A stretch of 64,000 nt of DNA from positions 310,001 to 374,000 of the forward strand of contig MU385873.1 in NCBI GenBank assembly GCA_022497145.1. Direction: 5' to 3'. A program made the translations under genes and the position numbers. The notes under the pieces were generated by a model that did not search any database, was not told the origin of the DNA, and saw nothing but the letters and a program-made list of their open reading frames with translations. The DNA is from Rostrohypoxylon terebratum. Its lineage: Eukaryota; Ascomycota; Sordariomycetes; Xylariales; Hypoxylaceae. Shown here one piece after another: positions 1 to 10,657 of this stretch (positions are counted from its first letter, which is position 1; each line of letters begins with the position of its first letter).

Positions 1-1
1 T

Positions 2-967
2 TGTGCCATCAGTTTACCAACAGAGCTGATGCTACCCCGCCTGCCTACTATGATTCCAAACTTGATGGTTTGGGCTCATGAGCACAAAGGCCACTTCTGT
101 AGGGCAAAGGTCAAGCATATTCTAGAACGAATGGTCCGCCGCTTCGGCTTCGACGTTGTCAACAGGAACTGTCCCGAAGCGGACCGAAAGTTGATTACTA
201 ATATCCGAAAGACCAAGGAGCGTAGCAAGCGACGAAAGGAGGCTGCTAAGGAAGCAGGTAACGATGACGATGCCCAGCAAGGCAAGCGACGAAGCCGATT
301 TGAGAGCGAATATGATGAAGCGCTGTATAGCAGCGAAGAATCAGACGGCTCTGATGACTCTGATGCCGAAGTCCTCGGCAAGTCGCGAAAGGCACAGAAA
401 GGCGGTTCTACATATATCATGGAAGATGATGACGAGCCTTTGGATCTATTGGATCGCAAGGCCCTCGCCAGCATCTCCTCTACTAAGCCCGGTAAACTAC
501 GCAAAGCGGGAAAGACCAAAGCTAAGACTGATTTGGACGGTAAGTTGATATTGGGCGAAGAAGATGGAGACGATGATGCCATGGTCATCGATACACCTGC
601 TCAAGGTGGAGAAGAGAGTGGCGTGGGAGCTTACGTCGCGGCTCTCAAGAGCAAGGATGTCGGGCGCAGAGGACGAGGTGGGCGTCTCAAGTTCTCTAAT
701 AAGCGGGAGAAGGATGACGATGATGATGTCGAGATGGATGTTGACGAGAAAGAGGTCTCCAACATCAAATCGCAAATAAATAGGGGCGGACGAGGTGGTT
801 TCAACCCTCGAGGAGGTCGTCCTCAGCGTGGCGGTGGCGGTATGCGCGGAGGAAGGAGTGGTAGAGGAGGCATCGCGGCCGGGAGACGAGGACTCGGGCA
901 GGACAAGAGACACGGCCCGGCGTCCTCAGGCAAGGTTGGCAAACCGAAATCTCCTGGCCGGAGATGA
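2..967 (+). CDS. RRP12: RRP12-like ribosomal RNA processing protein, C-terminal part
   Basis: Partial at the window start: the frame is already open at base 2 and ends at TGA 967, giving about 321 residues. RRP12-family proteins are nucleolar HEAT-repeat factors needed for maturation and export of both ribosomal subunits. The visible part starts with the last folded segment (HKGHFCRAKVKHILERMVRR, then RFGFDVV), followed by a lysine-rich stretch (TKERSKRRK), acidic blocks (DDDEPLDLL, DDDDDVEMDVDEKE) and an RGG-rich tail (GGRGGFNPRGGRPQRGG) typical of fungal nucleolar proteins. No intron is needed in this part. It converges on VTI1, 541 bp between the stop codons. The RRP12 assignment comes from the conserved segment; the charged tail alone would not be diagnostic. 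Confidence 0.85.
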   Translation, partial: CAISLPTELMLPRLPTMIPNLMVWAHEHKGHFCRAKVKHILERMVRRFGFDVVNRNCPEADRKLITNIRKTKERSKRRKEAAKEAGNDDDAQQGKRRSRFESEYDEALYSSEESDGSDDSDAEVLGKSRKAQKGGSTYIMEDDDEPLDLLDRKALASISSTKPGKLRKAGKTKAKTDLDGKLILGEEDGDDDAMVIDTPAQGGEESGVGAYVAALKSKDVGRRGRGGRLKFSNKREKDDDDDVEMDVDEKEVSNIKSQINRGGRGGFNPRGGRPQRGGGGMRGGRSGRGGIAAGRRGLGQDKRHGPASSGKVGKPKSPGRR

Positions 968-1508
968 GTGGGCAGGAGACCCAAAGGTGTTTGATACCCA
1001 TTTGCAGCATCATACTTGCTGCTCTACACAGATGGCTACGATTCTCTCATGTCAACCTGTCCGGTGAGTGACTTGAGGCGTACATAGGCACGGAACATGA
1101 ACATGAAATCTTTCGTTCGGAACGAGAAAAATAGGTGATCCCGTCCACTGTAAAAAAAAAGTGCTTTAGTCTTAATTAATGCGAAGTCAAAAACCAATCC
1201 ATGCGTAGCCTCTGAGGGCCACGGGAGGGAATATGTACGAGAAAAAACGACCGTGGTGGTGAGGATTCTTCCCAACAGGCCTCCTTATTTAACGCTCCCG
1301 AAACGCCGTTCTTGTAACTGAAAACTCTCCCTCTCGACATTATACTTGACACGATGAAAATTTTACACATGCCACGCTGCCCACTCATCTCCATGACACT
1401 TGTACATCAAGGCTGGCTGACTGGTTCGGGCTCGCCTTTCGCTCAGCCGGTTAGACGGCGAGGTAGGGTATAGCAGTTCCTCTCTCTTCGTTTCGATTCG
1501 TGTGCTCA
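968..1508. other. 3' intergenic region between convergent RRP12-like and VTI1 genes
   Basis: 541 bp between two stop codons, presumably holding both 3' UTRs. I see no gene, repeat or structured RNA in it. The short open frames here start with non-ATG codons or lack coding character. Confidence 0.6.
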
Positions 1509-2341
1509 TCACCTGAACTTGCTGTAGATGACAGCGAAGATGAGGATAACCAGCACCGTGATAATGGCAATAGTAATTACCCGATTCGTAGCCATCCTAG
1601 CGATTCCATTAGCGCCCTACATCCTCACCACTTACGCACACGCATCCGCGTGTTGTTTTCGGGGAAAGGGGGAGTCATTACCTACGAGCCATACCCCTCA
1701 GCGTCTTCACACTCCTATCGACATAGCCCTCGCTCTCATACAAGATCTGGCCCGTATGCGCGATCCGCTCCCGCTGCGCATGCAGGTCCGCCAGCGTGCC
1801 CGCGCCGATCGCTTCCGTCTCGTTCGCTAGCGCTTGGCTGGACCGCAGGCGTTGGCTGCTGCGGTCCAGGCGGTCGGTCCCTGATAGCAGCTGCTGGCGC
1901 TGTTCTAGCTGCACGTCGGAGGGCGAGGGGTCGTCCGTGTAGCGGTTGCCGAAGAGGGCCGCGCGGTCCGAGGCCAGCGAGGATAGCTTGCGCTTGTAGG
2001 TGTCGACGTCGGTTTCGAAGTTCCGGAAGCGTTGGTTTATCTTGGGGCGGAGGGAGGAGGGGATGTTTTGCTTCTCGAGACGCATCTGGCCGAGCTGTTT
2101 TTTGTCTATCTGTTAGATGTTATATGGAAGGGGAGGATGGAGGGAGGGAGGGAGGCAGTACCAGCTCGTCGGCTTCCTCGAGGGCTCGCTCGGCGGCGCT
2201 GATGGCGGCTTTGCGCGGCTCGCCGCTGAGCTCGGGGATCTGGTCGAGTTTCTGGGTTAGGTCGGCTTGGACGAGCTTGAATTCGGCTTCGTAGCTGCCG
2301 AAGAGCTCGGAGCCGGCGTCGGTGTCGAGAGGGTTGGCCAT
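1509..2341 (-). CDS. VTI1: Vesicle transport v-SNARE Vti1
   Basis: Qb-SNARE of Golgi, endosomal and vacuolar membrane fusion. Three exons on the minus strand: 2341-2162, 2094-1682 and 1596-1509, totalling 226 residues, the usual size. Exon 1 begins MANPLDTDAGSELFGSYEAE (N-terminal helical domain). Exon 2 carries QMRLEKQNIPSSLRPKINQR and the SNARE helix (ETEAIGAGTLADLHAQRERI). The last intron splits an Arg codon (AG|G), and exon 3 supplies the C-terminal anchor (MATNRVITIAIITVLVILIF) with the short luminal tail YSKFR. Both introns are GT-AG (donors GTACTG and GTAATG). The joined C-terminus closely matches the Vti1 family, which supports the splice model. Confidence 0.93.
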
Positions 2342-4104
2342 GATGGTGGTTGGTGGATTTCCGATTAGATGTTCCTCGTTATCTGTGGCTGGGTTCGTTC
2401 GTTCGAAACTCTCGCAGAGAGAATCCGGGTCGAAAAGGAGGGTCGTACGTAGATGTCGTCGGATTAAGATATTCGAGGGCCTGCTTACTAGATTTTAGAG
2501 GGTCTTGGGATGGATAATCGGCAACGTGGTTGGCTGAGTTAGTGATGACTACAGGGACGGCAGGTACGGTATGTCGAAGTTGCAGGAGAGATCATGCGTG
2601 TTGCGTAACCAATAAAGCAGGCACCGCCGACTCTGGTAGTTTCCTAGATCTATCAATGCGGTCCAGACCCAGATTAAGAGTGGGTACGGACTACCTATAT
2701 CCACTATCAGAGCAGTGTTCCTAGCCACAGGTATCAGCCACGTTTGGTGGAGAAACGCATTCGGCAAAGAAATATTATTTATTGAGTTTGATCGCGTGAA
2801 TTTTTTCGTCTCTTCTTTTCCTTTTTCTTCTCCACAGAAAGTTGAACCCCCGGAAGCAGATAATTTAGGCTCTACGTTCTCATTTCTCGACGAACGTGAA
2901 GTTGTATTAGCCGGGCAGACTGAAACATGGAGCTTCTAAGAATTGGATATTAGACGAACGTCTTTGCGGACTGACGCCTCTGAATATTCGATCCCGTTGA
3001 GCCTCGACATTCTTTGACTAGACGAAAAGCTTTTATAGACACCTATCCCCTCCCTTGGAGTTTGAGTCGATAACAAATGAGAAACAGATGAGACAAGACA
3101 ACCTGAACGATGAAACCAAATATGGAATTACCATCGGCTTTGGCAATGCATCTTTGTGAAGACAGCATCAATGGATATCCTTGACTCCGCCTTGAGTTAC
3201 ATATCCCGTTATTCGCGCTTCGCAATTGCAACAGAGCCTCAATTGAATCATATTTGTAACACAAGTACAGGAAAAGTCGTTGGCGGATGCTGTGTCTCAG
3301 ATGATCTGCTAAAGTCTGGATGTCATAGACTTTTTTGCAGCTAGGTACTATCAGTCAAAGCGTCGATAGTCAGGATATTTACAGCGATGGTGGATCCTTG
3401 TTTCGGCCCACGGATATGTAACCTAGCAGCTGTCTGAGTGTTTTGAATTTTGATAAAAGAAATGGAAACACCAACATGTTCCTGAGTCGTTTCTTCTCAT
3501 CATTAAAAGTCAATTTCAATTGTGCTTGACTGAATTGTTGGAAGCCTTGATACCTATAGCTCCCGTCCCAAGGCAATTGCCAAGATCGATACAATCAAAC
3601 GAAAAACATGTAAGTTTAAAGTACCCCATACATACCAATCCTAAACGGCCTAAACGGAGCAGCGACTGCCTGAGTCCGTTTCGAGTCATACGCACAACGG
3701 TGTTATGCAGAGTAACAGATGCGGCATCCACCTTTCCAAGTCTCGGAGTTAAACTTGCCATGTTAAAAACCACCATTCCAATCACCTACATTTTTAGCAT
3801 TACCTGCCTCTTTTTTAACTTTTCAGCTACGGATTGGTCGGCACGCCTGCACTATTGAAGATGGGCAATGTCGTGTGACGTACTAGCTTCACTGCCACTT
3901 CTTCGGCTATCACTCTTCACTCTCCTGCCGGCATAGCCTTATGATCAGAAATCTACGTGCTATTATCTTCCTTTCAGCCTTCATTCATACCTATTCACAT
4001 TCCTGCTTATAGTATTGTATTTTCTTAATAAATAAGATTTTGGCTCGTTGATCACTACAATAAACTCAACTCAGTCTTCAAGCCCTCTCGCCGCGCAGGG
4101 ATTC
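2342..4104. other. Intergenic region, divergent VTI1 and FAD oxidoreductase promoters
   Basis: 1.76 kb. It should contain the VTI1 promoter on the left and the oxidoreductase promoter on the right. Short open frames occur on both strands but none shows a recognisable motif or codon bias, so I call no gene. Confidence 0.5.
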
Positions 4105-5779
4105 ATGACATCATCCACTAACTGGGTACCTAGGAAGAAGGTAGCTATTGTTGGGAGTGGCTCTGCTGGAATCGGTGCTCTCTGGGCTCTGAATCGCACC
4201 CATCATGATGTCTATCTCTACGAGGCGGGTGACCGCCTGGGTGGCCATACCAATACGGTAGAGTGGAAGAAGGGCAAATTTACCACTCTGGTGGATACGG
4301 GCTTCATCGTCCTGAACACGGCAACATATCGTTCGTAAAAGGCGAATCCGTAAGCATGGGGAAATTTACTAACTAGCTTCAGCAAATTTCATCAACTTCC
4401 TCAAGGCCATCAAGGTAAAGACAGTGCCTACTCAGATGACCTTCGGTGTGTCGCGGGATCATGGAAAGTTTGAATGGGCAGGGACGAACCTAGATTCTAT
4501 ATTCTGTCAGAGGCGGAATATTTTCTCTCTGAGGATGTGGAGATTGGTCTTCGACATCATCCGCTTCAACCAATTCGCCCTGGATCTACTCAAGGACGAC
4601 GACGACGATGGCGATTCTGACTCTGACTCGAAGGGGGCCGCGCCCATGGAGACCATTGGCCAGTACTTGGATAGGGAAGGATACTCCGAGACGTTCCGCA
4701 ACGACTACCTAATACCTATGACGGCCGCGGTATGGAGTACAAGCCCTGACAAGTGTACATTGGAATTTCCTGCCATCACGCTTGTTCGATTTATGTAAGT
4801 CCGGTGAATGCATCTAATCAACGTACGACTGCTAAATGTATCGCTAAGGTGGAATCATCACCTCCTAAGTACGGTTGCCGCTCGGCCAGACTGGCTTACT
4901 CTTGAGAACGGTGCAAAATCATACATTGATGCGGTGATGAATGGATTCCCGCCAAATCATTTATTCCTAAACACAGCTGTCAAGCATGTTACTAACAAGA
5001 ATGGGCGTGTTCGGTTACATTTCGAAGATGGGAAAACGGAAATGTTTGATCACGTCATATTGGCTACTCACGGAGATCAGGCCTATCAGATCATCAAGCC
5101 CTCGGCTACCCCTGAAGAGGAAGCAGTACTGTCTTCATTCAAGACTTCGGAGAATACCTGCATCCTCCACTCAGATCTCTCGCACCTGCCGAAGCGCCAG
5201 AATTCGTGGTCCGCTTGGAATTATCTCACGGTGTCATCGCCTTGGACAGGTAGAGATATCGACCAAGTCTCTCTAACGTATAATATGAATATCCTCCAAC
5301 ATATTCCAAGGGAAAGTTTTGGCGACGTGTTGGTGACGCTCAATCCCATCCAAGAACCGAAAGCAGAGACTATCCAAGGTCGATACTCGTACTCACATCC
5401 ATTATACAATGCCGCTGCGATCAGAGCGCAGCAAGCTCTGCCCAGGATACAAAACAAGAGAGGGATCAGTTACGCAGGTGCTTGGACAAAGTATGGGTTC
5501 CACGAAGACGGGTTTAGCAGCGGGATACACGTTGCGAGCGCTCACCTTGGAGCTAAGTTACCCTTCGAATTCGTAGATTCGACGTACAGTCGAGGAAAGA
5601 AACCTAAGTTAGGGATCGCGGACTTGTTCGTCAAGCTGATCATCTTGACCATCCAGGTCTTTGTCATAAATATGCTGGAGAGAATACCTGTTGGCGGGGC
5701 TAACAGGAAAATACCAGCGCGGGTCAATGGTGTAGGCAAGACAAAACTGAATGGGAGGAGACAATCGAAGTCTGCTTAA
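4105..5779 (+). CDS. FAD-dependent amine oxidoreductase (COG2907-like)
   Basis: Predicted flavoprotein of the NAD(P)/FAD-binding amine-oxidoreductase group, often found in bacteria near cyclopropane-fatty-acid synthase genes; substrate not known. Exons 4105-4330, 4383-4794 and 4849-5779 give 522 residues. I chose the ATG at 4105 because the frame upstream has no ATG. The Rossmann dinucleotide motif GSGSAG is at residues 17-22, followed by YEAGDRLGGHTNTVEW, the typical FAD signature. Intron 1 has a non-consensus donor (GTTCGT), but joining restores the family segment TYPNFINFLKAIKV. Intron 2 (GTAAGT) splits the ATG of RFMWNHHLL. A C-terminal hydrophobic stretch (LIILTIQVFVINML) could be a membrane contact. 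A poly-Asp insert (LLKDDDDDGDSDSDS) is lineage-specific. The family assignment is sound; the reaction is not. Confidence 0.85.
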
Positions 5780-5848
5780 GCTGTAGTAGTGTTATAGGAT
5801 AGGTACCCACCATGGGGATGAATAATAGTATAATACTTGAATATTTTA

Positions 5849-6120
5849 CGAAGGTTCGGGCCAAAAGTTTGGAACATCAAGCGCAGGGCTTTTGGCCAGT
5901 GCGTGATTATGTAATTAACTCGGACACACTGTGTTAATTTAGGGCTATTAGTGGCCTGCTCGCTAGATCCTAGTGCTAAGGTCACTAGACTTTAGTGGGT
6001 AGTAATTTTCCCTTAGGCGTTATACCTGCTGGAAAGTAATGCTTCATAGTGCACAGATTTCGTAATTCACATAGTTTTACTTATCCGTCAAATGTTCCAA
6101 ACTTTTGGCCCGAACCTTCG
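5849..6120. mobile_element. MITE-like non-autonomous DNA transposon, 29-bp perfect TIRs
   Basis: The sequence at 5849-5877 (starting CGAAGGTTCGGG) is repeated as an exact reverse complement at 6092-6120 (ending CCCGAACCTTCG). The 272-bp unit is flanked on both sides by TA (5847-5848 and 6121-6122), the target duplication expected of the Tc1/mariner/pogo (Fot1) superfamily. The interior has no coding potential, so it would depend on a transposase in trans. It lies 69 bp after the stop of the FAD oxidoreductase and 285 bp before COX11, so it may sit in a 3' UTR or promoter. Perfect arms suggest a fairly recent insertion. Superfamily is inferred only from the TA flanks. Confidence 0.85.
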
Positions 6121-6405
6121 TAGCGAACTTCGTCATGAAATGACCATATGGATCCTTTTCGCTGAGGTTATTCAATTGTTCAGGATGTGGTAGTACTAGG
6201 TAGCGTGTGGTAGCGACACAATCATCGCCTGTCTGACTTTAATTATGCATATTTATAGCGGGGCAGATCGCTAGCTAAACCCCGTAAACTTCCCGGACCC
6301 CACTAAAACGACAGGGACCTTGAGCTTTTCAATATTTCGATGTGACCCCACAAATCGCATGATGACCTCCACAGAGCATCCAACATCATATTCTTATAAG
6401 GCACG

Positions 6406-7464
6406 ATGAATAGCCTTCACCAAACCCCATGGAGGTTCCTGCGAGCTAGCACAACAGCACAATGGGCATGCGCATCATGCCGTCGAGCCCTAGCTCGAGC
6501 GAAACCATCATCCCAACGCAGAACGATGACGAATAGCGCAACGAAGAAGAAGCCGCAAGCTACGGACGCAGCCGGTGCTCCGTCGATGGAACGGATGGAG
6601 GAATACTACAGATTCAAAAACCGGACGACGATGTATGGTCACATCTACCCATGGTTACCGCCGTATTCGCGGGCTTGTCGCTCAATGGCTATGATAGGTA
6701 CTATACGCTCAGCGTCATCCTCGGCACCGTCGCTTTCTCGTACGGATCGGTTCCCATGTATAAGATGGTACGAACTACCTTCATTTTACATCCATATACA
6801 TCCCTCGCATATATCTCCCTGCGTATGAGGTTTGTACGATGTAGCCGAAGCTAACGACGGTCCGGCAACAGATCTGCCAAACAACAGGCTGGGGCGGCCA
6901 ACCGATCCGCGCGCCCGGGCATGGCGGCTCCAGCGATGGCACCTTCGACCCAGCGTCGCGGGTCATCCCCGTGACGGACGCGCGGCGCATCCGCGTGACC
7001 TTCAGCGCCTCCGTGTCCGACATCCTGCCGTGGAAGTTCGTGCCGCAGCAGCGCGAAGTGCGCGTGCTCCCGGGGGAAACCGCGCTCGCCTTCTACACGG
7101 CGACGAACCGCAGCGACTCCGACATCATCGGCGTCGCCACGTACAGCGTCACGCCCGCCCAGGTGGCCCCGTACTTCAGCAAGATACAGTGCTTCTGCTT
7201 CGAGGAACAGCGGCTGAACGCGGGCGAGACCGTCGATATGCCCGTCTTCTTCTACTTGGACCCCGACTTGCTGAATGATTTGAATATGAGGGGGATTAAT
7301 GAGGTTACGTTGAGTTATACGTTTTTCAGTGAGTATATACTGCTACTTTTGCCCCTTTTGTTGGGTTAGCTGGTAAGATGATGCTGGAGTACGCGAGGCT
7401 AATGGGGTTTACAGAGGCGAAATACGATAATAATGGAAATTTTAAGGCGTTCCCGACGACATAG
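6406..7464 (+). CDS. COX11: Cytochrome c oxidase assembly protein Cox11 (copper chaperone)
   Basis: Inner-membrane copper chaperone that delivers copper to the CuB site of cytochrome oxidase subunit 1. Four exons, 6406-6632, 6698-6767, 6872-7328 and 7415-7464, encode 267 residues. The N-terminus is Arg/Ser/Thr-rich as expected of a mitochondrial presequence. Intron 1 (donor GTATGG) splits the Met of NRTTM; the join gives TTMYYTLSVILGTVAFSYG, the membrane anchor, then VPMYKM and ICQTTGWGGQPIR after intron 2. The conserved copper-binding motif CFCFEEQ is present, as is the IMS domain (MPVFFYLDPDLLNDLNMRG). The last exon is only 50 nt and ends NFKAFPTT. Exon 3 is markedly GC-rich compared with its surroundings. 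All joins agree with the family. Confidence 0.93.
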
Positions 7465-8246
7465 ATATTGTGTGCCAGTATCGCTGTATAAACACTTGGG
7501 ATTGTATATATTGCCGCTCAAAAACTACACGCCGCGTATTTCATGCGGTGGTTCTATTTAGGCCTCTTAGAAGAGTCGATTACTCTACTGCCAATCTTAG
7601 TTTTACCATTGGAATCATTGGATCTCGTCATCTCTTGATTCAAGGAAGCAAACAGCTCCAGGTAGGTTAATCAGATTCTCTTAAAGCGAATACATGGGAT
7701 TTGTCCCTTGAGCACTCTACCTTAAGCCCGGTTCTTAAGTCAGAACAATATGAGTACCAACTCATTCACAGACGCCTGAACAGTGAGGCATCAAGCTATT
7801 CTTACCCTCGTGGTTTTTGAGTTTTTATTTCAATATCTCAGGTGACCTAGCGCAATAGTTCAGCGCCCGTTTCGTTTAGCTTCTTATTCTAATTATCGGT
7901 TGGCCAGGGTTAATAAAGCTGTACAGCTCTAAATCAAAAGGGGTCTTCTTGTTCCAGTTCGGTGTGTTCTACTCCACTTGATCATGTGATCTCTTCACGT
8001 AAGCTATGCTTATGTAATTATACCAACACTGGCAACCTGCAGCACCTGTTGTCTTTCTTCTCGCCTTTCTCGAATGACGTATTATTTACAAACTCCCGAG
8101 AGGTCAGGTTTTTCCCCACCAGAATCGCGCGACAAGCGCTGCGATCAAGTGGTACGTGATCAGTCGCGTCTGTCCCTTGTTTACGTTCCCACGCCACACT
8201 CAATCTCGGGAATCCTCTCTTTTACGAAGAATGAGATGGCCAAAAA
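7465..8246. other. Intergenic region between COX11 and the FunK1-type gene
   Basis: 782 bp with no gene I can support. Contains the COX11 3' UTR and the presumed promoter of the FunK1-type gene. No repeats or RNA structures stand out. Confidence 0.5.
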
Positions 8247-10553
8247 ATGACTCTAAGCGAGGAGCAGATCCGAGTCATTGAGAAGTATCCGCTCAATGAA
8301 TTGCTAAGTCATTTTCCAGCCAAGCTATGCGATTTAAAGGTATCCGATGAATCCTGGCGCTCTGACATCGCAAGTCTCCTGATGACCTTACTTGACTCTG
8401 ACACAGCATTCAAACTTCCCGCTCCGGACGGCAATGATAATGTGGCCGCCAAGCTCTTTGCTATAAGGCAAGAGCTTCGACTAGGTACCTCACTCCAGCT
8501 CGCACAGTTCCGCCCGCTTGTGGACGCCGTCGTCGCCAACTCTCCGGCTATTGGTATTTGGGCCGCCGTTTTTAATCTCATCGCTGATGCCGACCCTTCA
8601 CCGCCTCCACCCTCAGGTATTGCCCCGACATTCGGAGGAACGCCCATAAAAACCAGCTCGAGTCTTTTTGCCGACAGCGAAACACGCGAAATTGTCGAAA
8701 GAGAGCTTTTCGAGGAGATAAAAAACTGCACCTTCCGCAATGTGGGTGGCTTCTGGGACAAGTTCTTCGACCCCAAGAGCTGGCGAGAAGAACAAAACGC
8801 AATGCTTAAAGGGATATTGACAGCGCACGACGGAAAGAGATGGACAGATTTTCCAACCATACCTGATGAAAAGCCAGTCTGGGACTGGCTTCGCTCTCTG
8901 GAAGAGCAGTTCTTGGACAATGCGCCGTACAAGTTGCACACCACCAGAACCGCCAACCAATTTGAGGAACGGAAAGGCCAGATGGTCCTTTTTTTACAGA
9001 AGCCAGCCACGGAAACCATCGGCACCTTTTGGTACAAAGACATTCTTGTTGTTGGGGAACAGAAGAACTTGTACGACACAAATAGGTTCAAGGCCGATCT
9101 GCTCCAGCTCACCCGTTATGTGCGAGGTGTCTTCGCTGATTAGCCGACGCGCCGATTTGTCCACGCTTTCTCCTTTTGTGCTTCCAAAATGGAACTATGG
9201 ATCTTCGATCGGTCAGGAGCGTACAGCTCGGGTCTATTCGACATCCACAACGAGCCAGATAAATTTGCACGCGCTCTTGTTGGTTATACTACAATGGATG
9301 ACGATTTGATGGGCCTGGACACGTTCGTTGAGCGAAGGGATGGGCATCGCTATGTCACATTAGATGATGCAAGTGGCAATAAAACAAGGGTCAGGCTGGA
9401 CAAGATAATGGTCAGGCAGAAGGCCATCGTTTGTCGCGGGACGACGTGCTATGAGACACAGAACAACCACGTTGCCAAATTCTCATGGGCTTCGGATAAG
9501 CGGAAGCTAGAGGTGGAACAACTTAACCTGGCACAAGAAATGGGTGTTGAAGGGGTAGCTAGAGTCGTGGCACATCGTCGCATCACTACTATTGCAGAGA
9601 TGCGGGAGGGGCTGCTGTTCTCAGCGCCTCACCATTTTCAGGATGAAGACGTTCACTTTGACGGTTTTCTATTAGCCACAGCAAGCACGAACACGTCAAG
9701 CAAGCGCAAATTATCGTCCGACCACACCCCAAACGACGCGTCTGGATCCAAGAGACGGCGATCCAACAGTCAGAAGTCGAAGCTGGCTACTAAGTTGAAT
9801 GATCAGCTGTCGATTGGCAAGACTAAACCGAGCCTCTACGCACCTGAAGAGGACCTGTGGGAGAATAGGATCTACTCCTGCCTTGTTGTCTCGCCAGCTG
9901 GCCGTGTCATCAGCGAGTTTAGGACCATCAAGGAACTGCTGGGGTCTGAACGAGACGCAATCAAAGCACATCGGTCTCTGTACGTCAAGGGCAAGATCCT
10001 CCACCGCGACATATCTTCAAACAACATCATTATCACGAAACCTGAAATGGCAGATAGCTTCAAAGGTATGCTCATCGATCTTGACTTGGCCAAAGTGAGA
10101 GATAGCGGCCCCAGTGGGGCACAGCAACAGACCGGCACGATGCAGTTCATGGCGGTAGAGGTGTTGCTCAAGACCGATCACGCCTACCGCCACGACCTCG
10201 AGTCGTTCTTTTACGTCTTGCTCTGGATGTGCGCACGCCAATCATGGTGGAACGGATTTAGTGGTGGAGAGAAGCCGCCTAAAGAGAGCATGTTCCGACA
10301 ATGGGAGACCGGAAGTTTTAGAGACATAGCCCGGATCAAAGTAGGCGACATGACCGTGCACGGCCTTGAGATGATGATGGGTGAGTTTCCGAAGGCCTTG
10401 GATGACGTCAAACCCCTCTGTCTCAGGATTAGGAAGATCCTCTTCCCTTTTGACAAGGACGAAGGGATGAGCTTCGGAACTCCTGCAGGAGACCCAGACC
10501 AACTTTACGGGCCCATCATAGCTGCCTACGATGAAGCCGTCAACAGGCTTTAG
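8247..10553 (+). pseudogene. FunK1-type protein kinase, interrupted by an in-frame TAG
   Basis: A single frame runs from ATG 8247 to TAG 10551-10553 (769 codons with both stops) and is broken only by TAG at 9141-9143. Both sides belong to one protein: before the stop LTRYVRGVFAD, after it PTRRFVHAFSFCASKMELW then IFDRSGAYSSGLFDIHNEP, the continuous core of fungal FunK1 kinases. The kinase lobe has ILHRDISSNNIII (HRD near residue 586), LIDLDLAK in place of DFG, and GTMQFMAVEVL. A Lys/Arg-rich insert (SGSKRRRSNSQKSK) looks like a nuclear signal. No GT-AG intron of reasonable size removes the stop while keeping the frame. It is therefore probably a recently inactivated gene; a sequencing error or stop readthrough is possible. 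Without readthrough, the 5' part gives a 298-residue truncated product lacking catalytic motifs. It converges on a HET gene 105 bp away. Confidence 0.85.
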
Positions 10554-10657
10554 CTAATGTCACTTCCCGCGCCGTCGTATGAGCGCTGATTATGCCGTAG
10601 TGCCATGCCCTTCAGAGGGGTGCCGTTGAGAGTGATTGTAAACGGCACCAGTATCAA

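Noticed and set aside
76..588. 170-codon Ser-rich frame on the minus strand
   Set aside because: Antisense of the acidic RRP12 tail.
1500..2294. 264-codon plus-strand frame with Arg/Gly-rich translation
   Set aside because: Antisense of VTI1, which has a full spliced SNARE model on the minus strand.
3670..3775. Possible 5S rRNA fragment (CTCGGAGTTAAACTTGCC resembles the 5S internal region)
   Set aside because: Ends and helices do not match a 5S gene; resemblance limited to a short segment.
8309..9112. 267-codon frame on the minus strand
   Set aside because: Antisense of the FunK1-type gene; no domain, and the plus strand is clearly coding.
9071..9143. Intron that would remove the FunK1 TAG
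   Set aside because: The only nearby GT...AG pair gives 73 nt, which shifts the frame and deletes conserved residues.
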